Part shown: one piece after another, positions 48,557-56,498 of the stretch
Numbering within the stretch: position 1 is the stretch's first letter
How the letters are laid out: each line of letters opens with the position of its first letter
Assembly (NCBI GenBank): GCA_019753105.1
Contig: JAIELJ010000006.1
Span: 310,001-374,000 of the forward strand
From: Hyphomonadaceae bacterium
GTDB taxonomy: Bacteria > Pseudomonadota > Alphaproteobacteria > Caulobacterales > Aquidulcibacteraceae
DNA length: 64,000 bases
Direction of reading: 5' to 3'
Position numbers and translations under genes: made by a program
Notes under the pieces: model-generated
The model's database searches: none
The model's input: only the letters and a program-made list of their open reading frames with translations
What the model was told of the DNA's origin: nothing

Positions 48557-49285
48557 ATGCAGGATGAACCTTTGACGAAAAAGCCCAGCATAGTGGCATT
48601 CGATGGCGACGACACACTCTGGTTTCACGAGCACGTATTCGTCACGGCGCAGGAGAGAATTCGCGCGATAATGCAGCAATACGTTTCCGAGAGCCTTTGG
48701 TCGGAGACGTTCTCGCGCATCGAGATCGAGAACCTCAGACACTACGGCTATGGCGTCAAAAGCTTCATTCTTTCCGTTCTGGAGTCAGCGACGGTCGCGG
48801 CGCCTGGCAGGCTCACCAGTCAAGAGGTCAGCCAAATCCTGGAGATCGGAAAATCGATGCTCCAGCAGGATGTAAACGTACTGCAAGGGGCCCACGACGC
48901 CCTCACGAGTGTGCGCGCCGAAGGTTGCCGCCTCGTGCTGATCACAAAAGGCGATCCGGTCGAGCAAAGCTACAAATTGGAAGCGTCGGGCCTCGTCGAG
49001 CTGTTCGATGTTATCGAAATCGTCCGCGAAAAAACGCCGGACACCTACCGCGCCATTCTGGCGAAGCTTAGCGGAACTGCCGACACATTCGTGATGGTCG
49101 GCAACACGATCAAATCGGACGTCTTGCCTGTTCTCGACATCGGCGGCCGCGCCATCCACATCCCGCACGAACTGGTTTGGGAACACGAGGCAGCGCCCGC
49201 GCCGCTCGGCCACCCGCGCTTCGCGCAGGCGCCCAGCCTCGAAGCCGTGCCGCCCCTCATCGCCAACTGGGTCGCAGCGCACTGA
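48557..49285 (+). CDS. HAD-superfamily phosphatase
   Basis: A 242-residue HAD hydrolase. Motif I is AFDGDDTLW (nucleophile Asp and acid Asp), motif II is in RLVLITKGDPVEQ (Thr), motif III the Lys in VREKTPDTYR, motif IV the GNTIKSDVLPVLD (Asp). The cap between motifs I and II is alpha-helical (QERIRAIMQQYVSE ... ILEIGKSMLQQ), class C1. The closest style is the phosphoglycolate/nucleotidase-like HADs; exact substrate unknown. It is the last chromosomal gene before the mobile element, whose tRNA fragment begins 55 bp downstream. Confidence 0.87.
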   Translation: MQDEPLTKKPSIVAFDGDDTLWFHEHVFVTAQERIRAIMQQYVSESLWSETFSRIEIENLRHYGYGVKSFILSVLESATVAAPGRLTSQEVSQILEIGKSMLQQDVNVLQGAHDALTSVRAEGCRLVLITKGDPVEQSYKLEASGLVELFDVIEIVREKTPDTYRAILAKLSGTADTFVMVGNTIKSDVLPVLDIGGRAIHIPHELVWEHEAAPAPLGHPRFAQAPSLEAVPPLIANWVAAH

Positions 49286-49340
49286 CGCGTGCGCACCATC
49301 CGCCGCGGCGGATGATTCTGCTGAACGTCGCTGGAAAAAC

Positions 49341-49385
49341 TGGAGCGGGCGATGAGATTCGAACTCACGACCCCAACCTTGGCAA
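49341..49385 (-). other. 3' fragment of tRNA-Gly(GCC): attachment-site remnant
   Basis: On the minus strand the sequence runs TTGCCAAGGTTGGGGTCG, TGAGTTCGAATCTCAT, CGCCCGCTCCA: anticodon loop with GCC, variable loop, T-arm and acceptor end with CCA of tRNA-Gly(GCC). The T-stem GTGAG/CTCAT pairs properly. The part upstream of the anticodon (D-arm and 5' acceptor) is absent: after 49385 the sequence does not continue as tRNA. Integrases of this type cross over at the anticodon loop and leave such a 3' half at one end; the complete tRNA should be at the other end, beyond this window. Confidence 0.85.
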
Positions 49386-49518
49386 CGAGCCCGGGATAGA
49401 TTTTCCCTTTATTTCCGGGCATTTCCTTTCACTTCCTTGCGTTGACGGGGCCATTGAATGCGCCCCATCTCCACCCCAGAAAAATGATGCCCTTCGTTTC
49501 CGGGCCGTTCTTTTCTGG

Positions 49519-49543
49519 TGGTAGCAATATGGTAGCAAAATGG
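49519..49543 (+). repeat. direct repeats near the integrase, possible arm sites
   Basis: TGGTAGCAATATGG (49519-49532) and TGGTAGCAAAATGG (49530-49543) overlap in tandem with an 11-bp step, between the tRNA fragment and the integrase start. Integrase arm-binding sites are commonly short direct repeats in this place. Confidence 0.4.
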
Positions 49544-49605
49544 ATTCGAACTTTTGGTGAAAAAGTAAAAAGAGGCCGCGAGTTCGAATCGGAAGGCGGG
49601 CGCTA

Positions 49606-51000
49606 ATGGACGGCTTGCGCGCCCGCATCACGCTTCGGCTGATTGACGCAACCATTCCGCCCGCGGATGGCGAGCTCCGAATCTGGGACACCGATGTTCG
49701 CGGCTTCATGCTGCGCATCGCCTCCAGCGGTCGAAAAACCTATGGGCTCAAGTATCGCTATCATAACCGCCAGCGCTGGCTGACCATTGGCGAGCACGGC
49801 TCGCCTTGGACTCCCGACACTGCCCGTAGCAAGGCCAAGGAAGCGCTCTACCAGGCCAGTCACGGTGAAGACCCCCAGGCCTCAAAGCTGGAGACGCGCC
49901 TCAAGAGCGGCACGGTCAAAGAACTGTTTGAGCGCTATTTCGTCGAAGGGCGGATCGATCGGCCCTTAAAGCGCGAAAGCTCCTGGAAGGTCGATCGCTA
50001 CAATTATCAGCGCCATATTGAGCCCCTGCTCGGCAAGCGCATCGCCCGTGAACTCACACTTTCCGACCTCTCGCAGTTTCAGGCGCAGGTGGCGCACGGC
50101 AAGACGTCGATCGACGTGAAGACCCGCAAGCAGGGCCGCGCAATCGTGCGGGGCGGCACGGGCGCCGCAGCCCGATCGATGCGCACGCTCTCGGCGATGC
50201 TGTCTTGGGCGGTGCGCCACGAGATTCTCGACCAGAACCTCTGCAGCAAGATCCAGAAATATCGCGATCAGATGCGTGAGCGCGCTTTGACCGAAGTGGA
50301 AGCGCAGCGGCTCTGGACCATGATCGGCGAAGCCGAGAAAGCCTGGGTAATCACCAAGGATTTCGCCGACATCTTCCGACTCATTATGCTGACAGGCGCG
50401 CGGCGTACCGAGATCGTCGCGTTGCGCTGGTCCGAAGTTGACCTGGCGCGCATGCGCCTGGTGCTGCCGCCTGTGCGCACCAAGATGGGCGCGCTCAATC
50501 GATCGCGCTTCATTGCGCTCTCGCAGCCAGCCGTGGAGGTGCTGGAAAGCGTGAAACGCCGCGGCGAGCATGTCTTTCCCTCATCCGTGGGAGACAAGCC
50601 CCTCGTTGGCGTCAATCGCGCCTGGGAGAAAGTGCGTACCTTGGCCGGCATCCCGGACGTGCGCCTGCACGACCTTCGCCACAGCTTTGCGACCTTCGCC
50701 GTCGAAAGCGGAGCGCCGCTCTACCATGTCGGTCGCGCGCTCGGGCACTCGAAGACCACCACGACGGAGCGCTATGCGCATCCTTCCGACGCGGGAGCCC
50801 GGGCGGTTGCGTCTGAGGTGGCGGCGCGCTTCGTCACCGTGCCAGCGCCGGCGAATGACGCCGCCGCTGCTGGCGATGCCGAATGCGGACCCTGTGAGCT
50901 CACGCCGGCCCTAACGTCCGTAAGTCCCGCGCTGCGGACGCGGCGACAAGCAAATCTGAAAGAGCTTCTCAGAGCTGCGGCCCGGACTCGACCTGCCTAA
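49606..51000 (+). CDS. tyrosine-type integrase (P4/arm-domain family)
   Basis: A 464-residue site-specific recombinase. The N-terminal arm-binding domain (VRGFMLRIASSGRKTYGLKYRYHNRQRWLTIGEHGS, about residues 28-62) is the DUF4102-like type of P4 integrases, which use tRNA genes as targets. The core-binding helices follow (about 100-190), then the catalytic domain: first Arg in LTGARRTEIVALRW (about 267), the HxxR box HDLRHSFAT (His355, Arg358), GHSKTTTTERYAHP (His381, Tyr390). All active residues are present, so it should be functional. It starts 221 bp from the tRNA fragment and reads into the element. Confidence 0.95.
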   Translation: MDGLRARITLRLIDATIPPADGELRIWDTDVRGFMLRIASSGRKTYGLKYRYHNRQRWLTIGEHGSPWTPDTARSKAKEALYQASHGEDPQASKLETRLKSGTVKELFERYFVEGRIDRPLKRESSWKVDRYNYQRHIEPLLGKRIARELTLSDLSQFQAQVAHGKTSIDVKTRKQGRAIVRGGTGAAARSMRTLSAMLSWAVRHEILDQNLCSKIQKYRDQMRERALTEVEAQRLWTMIGEAEKAWVITKDFADIFRLIMLTGARRTEIVALRWSEVDLARMRLVLPPVRTKMGALNRSRFIALSQPAVEVLESVKRRGEHVFPSSVGDKPLVGVNRAWEKVRTLAGIPDVRLHDLRHSFATFAVESGAPLYHVGRALGHSKTTTTERYAHPSDAGARAVASEVAARFVTVPAPANDAAAAGDAECGPCELTPALTSVSPALRTRRQANLKELLRAAARTRPA

Positions 51001-51112
51001 GTCCACCCCAACAGATTTTTTGCGAGGCGTCTGGCACAGGACTGCCGGTTGGCGCCGTATACGAGGGTTTTGGCGAAGGCGCACTGCTGAGCACCCCTCT
51101 CTCCGACCCTGT

Positions 51113-51162
51113 TTGATATGCTGCTATATCGTTTTCCACGCTTGATATGCTGCACTATATCG
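51113..51162 (+). repeat. two direct repeats in the gap after the integrase
   Basis: TTGATATGCTGCTATATCG (51113-51131) and TTGATATGCTGC AC TATATCG (51142-51162) differ only by two inserted bases. They lie in the 216-bp gap between the convergent integrase and AlbA_2 genes, which holds no other gene that I can see. Role unknown; possibly protein-binding sites. Confidence 0.55.
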
Positions 51163-51216
51163 CCCACCGCAAAGCGGACGACAGCTCTGCACGCGCCCCG
51201 AATATCTGAAGGCCCT

Positions 51217-52668
51217 TCAGCCAGCCCAGTAGGGAATGTACTTCGCGCCCTTTCTGGCCGAGCCGGTGTCAGCGGGCTTGATCCGATTTTCTTTCTTCGC
51301 CGCCGTAATCAGATCGGTGACGGCTTGATAGTCGTCCTTGGCGAGTCCAAATCGCGCCCTCAGCGACGCATTGCTCATGTAATCCTGAACTTCGAACCGA
51401 AGCGCGCAATGAAAGTACAAGGCGCGCATCTTCTCTGCGCGAGACAATTGTTTGAACGGCTTGGCCGTGAAAACAATAACACGCATACTGTTTCCGGACA
51501 TGATGAAGTCTGGCGCGGGCAGCAGGGAATCCTCGGCCGCTTTGAACGTTCGATCGAGACCGCTTCCTCGCTCTTCGCAGAGATTTAGCTCACGCATCGC
51601 GTTCGCTAGTTTTTCGTTCCGCGATTTGCGGTCGTTTAGGATCATGTCCTTTTCGACCAAGGAATCACCAGGGTTCGATATTTCGATCCGGTTGGAAAAG
51701 ACCTCCACCATCGGACCAGCACCGTTCACTGATAAATCTTGGTGCACCAGGGCGTTTGCGATTGTCTCGCGCAAGATGTCATCGTGGTACGGATACACTG
51801 TCGTGCGTATCCCGTTGATCAGCTTCTCTTCTGCAAGCGGCTCTCTGACACGTCCAAGCAGTTCCTCAAACCCGCATGCATAGCCCTTAGCGATCGTTTG
51901 CTCGGGGCTCGCCCTCGCCTTATCGATACCCTTGTAGTGCACAACACGGACGCGTTTGCTCGCTAATGTCTCAAACGAGCCAAGGTCATGGGCGAGCATC
52001 AACGCGCCGAGATTGGTGATGTCAAAAGTCCCTTCGAGTGTGTCTCGGAGGTAGCCCTTACTGACAAGCCGCGTCAAAGCCGCGGATAACAACTGCGGCT
52101 TCGGCGTCTTAGACAGGGTGTAAAAGGCATCAACATCCAGTCGAACGGCCACCTGTTCCGCTGTGATCCCCATAGCCGCTGCGCCTTGCTCGAACGAGAC
52201 GCGAGAGGTCGCGCGATACAGTGCTGCAGTTACTGGATCGTCGGGTTTTGGCTTCTTGAGGTTTTCGCCTATGCGCACCCAAATCTCGCTCTTGTAGGCG
52301 ACGGGCGCGGCATAGCTCGGCGCGATCTCAATTATCGCGCACTTGCGGCCGTCGCACTGAAAATCGTGGAGGTTGACCTGGATTGCAGGGCTGATGACGC
52401 GCTGAATCCAATTTTGAAAATTCTCGTTGCCGATCTTCTTGCTCTTCAGCGCGACCGTAGTGCCGACGATTTTGTGTGTCGCGTCCTCTACGCCGAACAC
52501 CAGGAAGCCTCGCTCCTGCCCGGCCAAAATTGCGGCGTTGGACAGGCCCGCAACGTATTGCGCTATTCTGTCGTGATCCCAGGCGCTCTCCTTGAATTCG
52601 AGCCACGACTCCTCCGCCGGTCTCTCGACCAAGGTCTTCAACAAAGCGCAGGGGTCACTGATCGTCAT
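51217..52668 (-). CDS. AlbA_2-domain / GHKL-ATPase transcription regulator
   Basis: A 483-residue protein. Residues about 15-130 are an AlbA_2 (Schlafen-type) domain: EESWLEFKESAWDHDRIAQYVAGLSNAAILAG, RGFLVFGVEDATHKIVGT. A middle part has winged-helix character (GYLRDTLEGTFDITNLGALML), and about 290-400 is a HATPase_c_4 unit: YHDDILRETIANALVHQDLS, VEVFSNRIEISNPGDSL and LCEERGSGLDRTFKA. The C-terminus adds another winged helix (SNASLRARFGLAKDDYQAVTDLITAAKK). Such proteins are predicted DNA-binding regulators found often on mobile elements and near defence genes; none of the close ones is well characterised. Three 20-bp repeats lie upstream. Confidence 0.85.
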   Translation of the reverse strand: MTISDPCALLKTLVERPAEESWLEFKESAWDHDRIAQYVAGLSNAAILAGQERGFLVFGVEDATHKIVGTTVALKSKKIGNENFQNWIQRVISPAIQVNLHDFQCDGRKCAIIEIAPSYAAPVAYKSEIWVRIGENLKKPKPDDPVTAALYRATSRVSFEQGAAAMGITAEQVAVRLDVDAFYTLSKTPKPQLLSAALTRLVSKGYLRDTLEGTFDITNLGALMLAHDLGSFETLASKRVRVVHYKGIDKARASPEQTIAKGYACGFEELLGRVREPLAEEKLINGIRTTVYPYHDDILRETIANALVHQDLSVNGAGPMVEVFSNRIEISNPGDSLVEKDMILNDRKSRNEKLANAMRELNLCEERGSGLDRTFKAAEDSLLPAPDFIMSGNSMRVIVFTAKPFKQLSRAEKMRALYFHCALRFEVQDYMSNASLRARFGLAKDDYQAVTDLITAAKKENRIKPADTGSARKGAKYIPYWAG

Positions 52669-53174
52669 CTTGGTGGCCTTTTACCCCCTTATTACGGGAT
52701 TCGGCCAACTCACCATCTTGGTGACCTGAAAAACACAATAAATTCAATGCCCATGACCAGTGCGTATCGCCCCGCCCTTTACCCCTGCATTACGCCAGTA
52801 TGTGGCTTAAGGCTTCTCCGAGTCGGAGGCGCGAGCGGCCTGGGGCGACGACTCGCTATTACCCGCCCATCGCGGGCTCAACGCGCCTGCATTCTGGATA
52901 ACCGTTTATTTTCAGTATTTTAGGTCTCCAAAGGGGCCTCATTTCTTTTACCCTCCTATTACCGAGGGGCGCTGTTCACCACGCGAGTCATGGGGCACGC
53001 GGGGCCGAAGCTCTCATTAATCTTCCCTAGCAGCGCTGACGGATTTGACTGTTTTGACGAGGCGAACGTGTTCGCCTGTGCGCCACCACCGCCGCTGCCG
53101 TCACCGACACACGGCAGCTCAGTTTCTCAGCTCTATGATGGCGACCGCGGCGAGGTCAAAGCAGGGAGAAAATG
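52669..53174. other. 506-bp intergenic region with iterated motifs
   Basis: No gene is evident. It contains three direct 20-bp copies: TTTTACCCCCTTATTACGGG (52679-52698), CTTTACCCCTGCATTACGCC (52777-52796) and TTTTACCCTCCTATTACCGA (52946-52965), sharing TTTACCC-N4-ATTAC. A second repeat, CATCTTGGTGGCCT/CATCTTGGTGACCT (52666-52679 and 52714-52727), includes the start codon of the AlbA_2 gene. The first 20-bp copy begins 10 bp upstream of that start, so binding there could control it. Confidence 0.6.
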
Positions 53175-53651
53175 CTAGAGCAACTTCGCGGCAACGTCTG
53201 ACCACGTCAGGGCCCTCACTACTCCCTTCGCCTTCACGCCTTCCTCTTGCGGACCGAACAGAATCCGATAGCGCACGCTGGTGAGGTGAGTGAGCACCTC
53301 CATCCGGTCGTCGATAAAGTGGGTCACACCAAGGCGCTTGCAGATCGGACCCTTGTCTGGCCGCTTTCGGCAAAAATGAAGCGCCTGCGGATCGAGACCA
53401 AGCACATCGAGCAACTTGTGATGCGCGAGCCAAAGGCGGGTCTTTTCCTCCGTCCGAGGGCCGCACTTCGAAATGATGCAAATGCGCTGGCCAAACCGTT
53501 CGCGCGCCAGGCGCATCAAAGTGTCGAAAGCGCCTGCGACCGCCGGCGTCTCAAGAAAGCGATCCGAGAAAAACGAAGTGTCCCAGCCGTCGGCCTTGAT
53601 GCGATCAACGAGCACACCCCCGACGTCGACGCCTAACATTTCTGTCTTCAC
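53175..53651 (-). CDS. HAD-like protein of unknown role
   Basis: A 158-residue protein. GVDVGGVLVDRI resembles HAD motif I with the second Asp replaced by Gly (DVGGVL), so the usual general acid is missing; CIISKCGPRTEEKTRLWL covers motif II (Ser) and HFCRKRPDKGPICKRLGVTHFIDDRMEVL motifs III (Lys) and IV (DD). This variant pattern is known from small 5'-nucleotidase-like and polynucleotide-kinase-like HADs on mobile elements. Enzyme activity uncertain. It is the second minus-strand gene of the element, 506 bp from the AlbA_2 gene; it does not form an operon with it. Confidence 0.7.
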   Translation of the reverse strand: MKTEMLGVDVGGVLVDRIKADGWDTSFFSDRFLETPAVAGAFDTLMRLARERFGQRICIISKCGPRTEEKTRLWLAHHKLLDVLGLDPQALHFCRKRPDKGPICKRLGVTHFIDDRMEVLTHLTSVRYRILFGPQEEGVKAKGVVRALTWSDVAAKLL

Positions 53652-53801
53652 GCGGCGCTCTTAACTCAAACGATCGTGCAAGTCAGCTTTCGACGCGCGC
53701 GCCTGAACCTTTGCAGACCGCGCCGACATACAACTTCCCAAAGTTCGTCGAGCTGCTTCGGCCGGTCTGGGTTGGCGCTCCATGGCTCAACTCACGGAGC
53801 C

Positions 53802-53957
53802 CGCCAGGGACGATCCCCGACGTCGTCTCAAGCCGCGCGTCGCGTGCATGCAGCGCAACGGCTCACGCCGTCTTCCACTCCGTTGCAGCCCGTTGGGTGC
53901 GCCGCACGCCACTTGCGCCGCGCCAAGCGGCTCCGACGCCGGGGATCGTCCCTGGCG
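53802..53957 (+). repeat. 24-bp inverted repeat in the leader of the ardC-like gene
   Basis: The arms 53802-53825 and 53934-53957 match as inverted copies at 23 of 24 positions (core GCCAGGGACGATCCCCG), with 108 bp between them. The right arm ends 16 bp before the ardC start and just ahead of its GGAGA ribosome-binding site. The RNA could form one long stem, or the two arms could be sites for a dimeric protein. The rest of 53652-53973 (322 bp) holds no convincing gene. Confidence 0.7.
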
Positions 53958-53973
53958 CATCGGAGAACTCGCC

Positions 53974-54897
53974 ATGTTGTGCGTCAATACCCCAGCGACC
54001 GAACCTCGCCTCACCCCAGCCGCGCGGGTCACCAGCGCCATTCTAGAGGCGCTCAAGCGCGATGTGCGACCGTGGACACGTCCTTGGTCCACCAATACTT
54101 CGATCTCGCTTCCGCTGCGCGCGAATGGCCTTCCGTACAAAGGCGTCAACACCATCGCGCTCTGGGCTGCCGCGCTCGAACACGGGTACGCCTCGCCTTA
54201 CTGGCTCACCTTCAAGCAAGCACAAGCGCTCAAAGCCCGCGTGCGCAAAGGCGAGCGCGGCGCCTTTGTTGTCTATTACGGCGAACGTCTGGTTCGCGAC
54301 GACGCTGCCGAAGAGGCACCGGAAGCGTCCGCTCGTACACAGCGCATCCTGCGCGGATATTCCGTCTTTTGCGCGGACCAGGTCGAAGGCCTGCCCGAAG
54401 AATTCTATCCGTCCGCGCCTGCTTCTGCGCCGCTTTCAGAGCGGGAGGCCCAGCTCCTTCTGCAAATCGAACGCATTCCGGCCATCGTGCGTCACGGCGG
54501 CAACCGCGCGTATTATGCTCCCGCCTCCGACGCGATCCACCTGCCATCACGTGAGAGCTTCGCCGGCATCGGCAGCTATCTGATCACGCGTCTGCACGAG
54601 AGTGCGCACTGGACGCGCGCGTCGAGCAGGCTCGACCGTGATTTTGGCGCCAAACGCTTCGGCGATGCCGGCTATGCGCTGGAAGAACTCGTCGCTGAGC
54701 TTTCGGCCGCCATGGTCGGCGCGACGCTCAACGTGCCCGGCGATCATGTTGAGGATCACGCCTGCTATATCGACTCATGGCTCAAGGTTCTGGAGAGCCA
54801 ACCGTCCGCCTTCCTCTCCGCTGCTGGCAAGGCGCAGCAAGCGTGCGACTATCTTCTGCAGTTCATCGACGCGCCACCGCCCGAGCCACCCGGCTGA
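53974..54897 (+). CDS. ardC: ArdC-like antirestriction protein with zincin domain
   Basis: A 307-residue protein. The N-terminal ssDNA-binding domain (DUF1738) reads VTSAILEALKRDVRPWTRPW, LPYKGVNTIALWAAALEHGY and YWLTFKQAQALKARVRKGERG. The C-terminal metallopeptidase-like domain has HESAHW (His208-Glu209-x2-His212) and the third ligand region ALEELVAELSAA. ArdC proteins on conjugative elements protect entering single-stranded DNA from host restriction. Start at ATG 53974 is supported by GGAGA at 53961-53965; the long frame from 53782 covers the inverted repeat and is not protein-like. Placement beside the mobility genes fits a role during transfer. Confidence 0.9.
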   Translation: MLCVNTPATEPRLTPAARVTSAILEALKRDVRPWTRPWSTNTSISLPLRANGLPYKGVNTIALWAAALEHGYASPYWLTFKQAQALKARVRKGERGAFVVYYGERLVRDDAAEEAPEASARTQRILRGYSVFCADQVEGLPEEFYPSAPASAPLSEREAQLLLQIERIPAIVRHGGNRAYYAPASDAIHLPSRESFAGIGSYLITRLHESAHWTRASSRLDRDFGAKRFGDAGYALEELVAELSAAMVGATLNVPGDHVEDHACYIDSWLKVLESQPSAFLSAAGKAQQACDYLLQFIDAPPPEPPG

Positions 54898-54930
54898 TGG
54901 CCGGGCGCGCTTCGCGCCACCGGGCCCAGT

Positions 54931-55047
54931 TCGGTCACTGAGTGGCTCCCTAGCGAAGTCGCTCACCGGCCTGCCACAATCGGTCACTGCGCAGCGCAAG
55001 CTGGCAAAATCGGTCACCAGGATGCGGCTGACATGCTCTGGTCACCG
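54931..55047 (+). repeat. spaced CGGTCAC repeats between ardC-like and DUF2442 genes
   Basis: TCGGTCACTG (54931-54940 and 54980-54989), TCGGTCACCA (55010-55019) and TGGTCACCG (55039-55047) recur with 49, 30 and 28 bp steps. The middle pair sits in near-tandem 30-bp units (CTGCCACAATCGGTCAC and CTGGCAAAATCGGTCAC). They could be regulator sites for the genes downstream or remnants of an IS end. Confidence 0.5.
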
Positions 55048-55097
55048 CAACCTCCGCCCCCACTGTAAAACCCAACCGTTTAGGTTATGATTGCGCC

Positions 55098-55502
55098 ATG
55101 ACGACAGATCTCATTGATCGCGCCAATCAGCGCGCTCGGGCACGCCGGGCAAAGTATCCGGCTGCCCTTTCCGCGCGCTATGACGCCAGGTCGGGGAAGA
55201 TCGTCGTCAGCCTTGCCAACGGCGTGGACCTCTCGTTTCCACCAGCCATCGCTGAGGGTCTGGAAGGAGCGAGGGCCTCGCAGCTGGTTGAGATCGAAGT
55301 GACAGCGGCGGGCACGGGTATCCACTTTCCAAAGCTCGACGCAGACCTTTATGTGCCGGGCCTAATCGAAGACGCCATGGGCTCGCGCAAATGGATGGCC
55401 GCTCGGCTAGGAGCTCAAGGCGGACGAGCGCGCACTCCTCAGAAGGCTGCTGCGTCTCGCGAAAATGGAAAGCGCGGCGGACGGCCCAAAAAGCCGGCGT
55501 AG
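55098..55502 (+). CDS. DUF2442 protein
   Basis: A 134-residue protein. The middle part, SARYDARSGKIVVSLANGVDLSFPPAIAEGLEGA, QLVEIEVTAAGTGIHFPKLDADLYVPGLIEDAMG, is the DUF2442 domain; these small proteins often sit with toxin-antitoxin genes and are thought to act as regulators or antitoxins. The C-terminus is basic and low-complexity (ARTPQKAAASRENGKRGGRPKKPA), possibly for DNA binding. It lies 30 bp ahead of the HicB-like gene on the same strand, so the two may form a unit. Start ATG 55098. Confidence 0.8.
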   Translation: MTTDLIDRANQRARARRAKYPAALSARYDARSGKIVVSLANGVDLSFPPAIAEGLEGARASQLVEIEVTAAGTGIHFPKLDADLYVPGLIEDAMGSRKWMAARLGAQGGRARTPQKAAASRENGKRGGRPKKPA

Positions 55503-55532
55503 CGCTTACGAGACAGTCTGACGGAGTTTGAG

Positions 55533-55796
55533 ATGCCGCGCGCAGTATTCATGGCAGCCTTCCATCCCGAGGATGACGGCGGGTTCTCGGTGACGTTTCC
55601 CGACGTGCCCGCGGCGATCACCCAAGGCGAAACCTTCGACAGCGCGTTGCTCAACGCGGTAAACGCACTTCAGACGGTCCTGGGCGATGCTATCGAGCGT
55701 GGGTTGGCGCCACCTGAGCCATCTCATCGCGACGCCTTGATCGCACGGATTTGCTCGGGCGGCGCCCATGCCGTCCCAGTGCCCCTGATTATGTGA
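55533..55796 (+). CDS. HicB-family antitoxin, shortened, no HicA beside it
   Basis: An 87-residue protein. MPRAVFMAAFHPEDDGGFSVTFPDVPAAITQGETFDSALLNAVNALQTVLGDAIERG matches the N-terminal RNase-H-like domain of HicB antitoxins. The usual C-terminal helix-turn-helix (another 40-50 residues) is missing: after AVPVPLIM comes a stop. No HicA toxin is seen in the 55 bp up to the next gene or upstream. So it is either an orphan antitoxin, perhaps silencing a toxin elsewhere, or a decayed copy. Confidence 0.75.
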   Translation: MPRAVFMAAFHPEDDGGFSVTFPDVPAAITQGETFDSALLNAVNALQTVLGDAIERGLAPPEPSHRDALIARICSGGAHAVPVPLIM

Positions 55797-55851
55797 TCGT
55801 AAGATCGTCATTCCGGCGCGTTCCGCTTTCTCCGGCTGATGGGAGTGACTG

Positions 55852-56322
55852 TTACGCTCTCGCGTTTCGCGTTGAGCCACATATCTGGGCGTCTCGCGCC
55901 TGCAAGCCGCGATCCGAAGCGTGTGCTGGCGCCGGCTCACGCTCACGCTCACGCTCAAGCCGCGACCGCACCGCGGGTAGCGAAGCAAGCCAATCGTGCA
56001 AGGCGGGCGCTGGGATCAAAGTGCGATTGCCCAGCTTCACGGCGGCAAGCCGCCCGTCCGCAATCGCCGCATAGAGCGTGGTCTTTCCAACACCCAGGGC
56101 GGCGGACGCTTCCTTCATCGTAAACGTCAACTTCTCAGGCGGGAGCTCACGCGGTGGTGCGGCGACAGGTTGAGACGTAGGCTCCGGCACTGACTTCTCT
56201 GGCGGCCGATACGGCTCCGCTGCGATCTGCTCGAAAATATCGATCGCCGATCGCAAGTGCTGACAGAGCGCAAACACGCGCGCGTCGCGATGCTTCATCT
56301 GCGCCATTTGAAATGCGCCCAT
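55852..56322 (-). CDS. excisionase/AlpA-like helix-turn-helix protein
   Basis: A 156-residue protein (start uncertain: ATG 56322, or GTG 56328 behind GGAGG). The N-terminal part is helical (AQMKHRDARVFALCQHLRSAIDIFEQIAAEPYR); after a Pro-rich linker comes a MerR/excisionase-type DNA-binding domain, LTFTMKEASAALGVGKTTLYAAIADGRLAAVKLGNRTLIPAPALHDWLASLP. This fold is used by excisionases and by mobilization regulators of elements. The last 40 residues are Arg/Glu-rich. It is divergent from the relaxase over a 253-bp region with inverted repeats. The longer reading frame to 56847 overlaps the relaxase and is not real. Confidence 0.75.
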   Translation of the reverse strand: MGAFQMAQMKHRDARVFALCQHLRSAIDIFEQIAAEPYRPPEKSVPEPTSQPVAAPPRELPPEKLTFTMKEASAALGVGKTTLYAAIADGRLAAVKLGNRTLIPAPALHDWLASLPAVRSRLEREREREPAPAHASDRGLQARDAQICGSTRNARA

Positions 56323-56498
56323 CCCTCTCACTGCTTCCTCCCTGCTGCTTTCGATGTTGATCTTCACGCGCAACCTCGGTGCCGATGAAGAAAGTAGTTG
56401 CGGGAATAACAAGGAAAAAGACGAAGGGTTGATGGCAAGATAGAATGCGCCGCAGTGCTGGATGCACAGCGGCTTGTCTGCACATCTTTTTTTCCACC

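Noticed and set aside
49570-49605. A second T-loop-like sequence (GAGTTCGAATC) on the plus strand just before the integrase start
   Set aside because: The flanking bases cannot form a T-stem or acceptor stem, so it is not a second tRNA fragment or att copy.
53676-54554. A 292-codon plus-strand frame overlapping ardC
   Set aside because: Arg/Ser-rich antisense-like composition; the overlapping frame encodes the recognisable ArdC protein.
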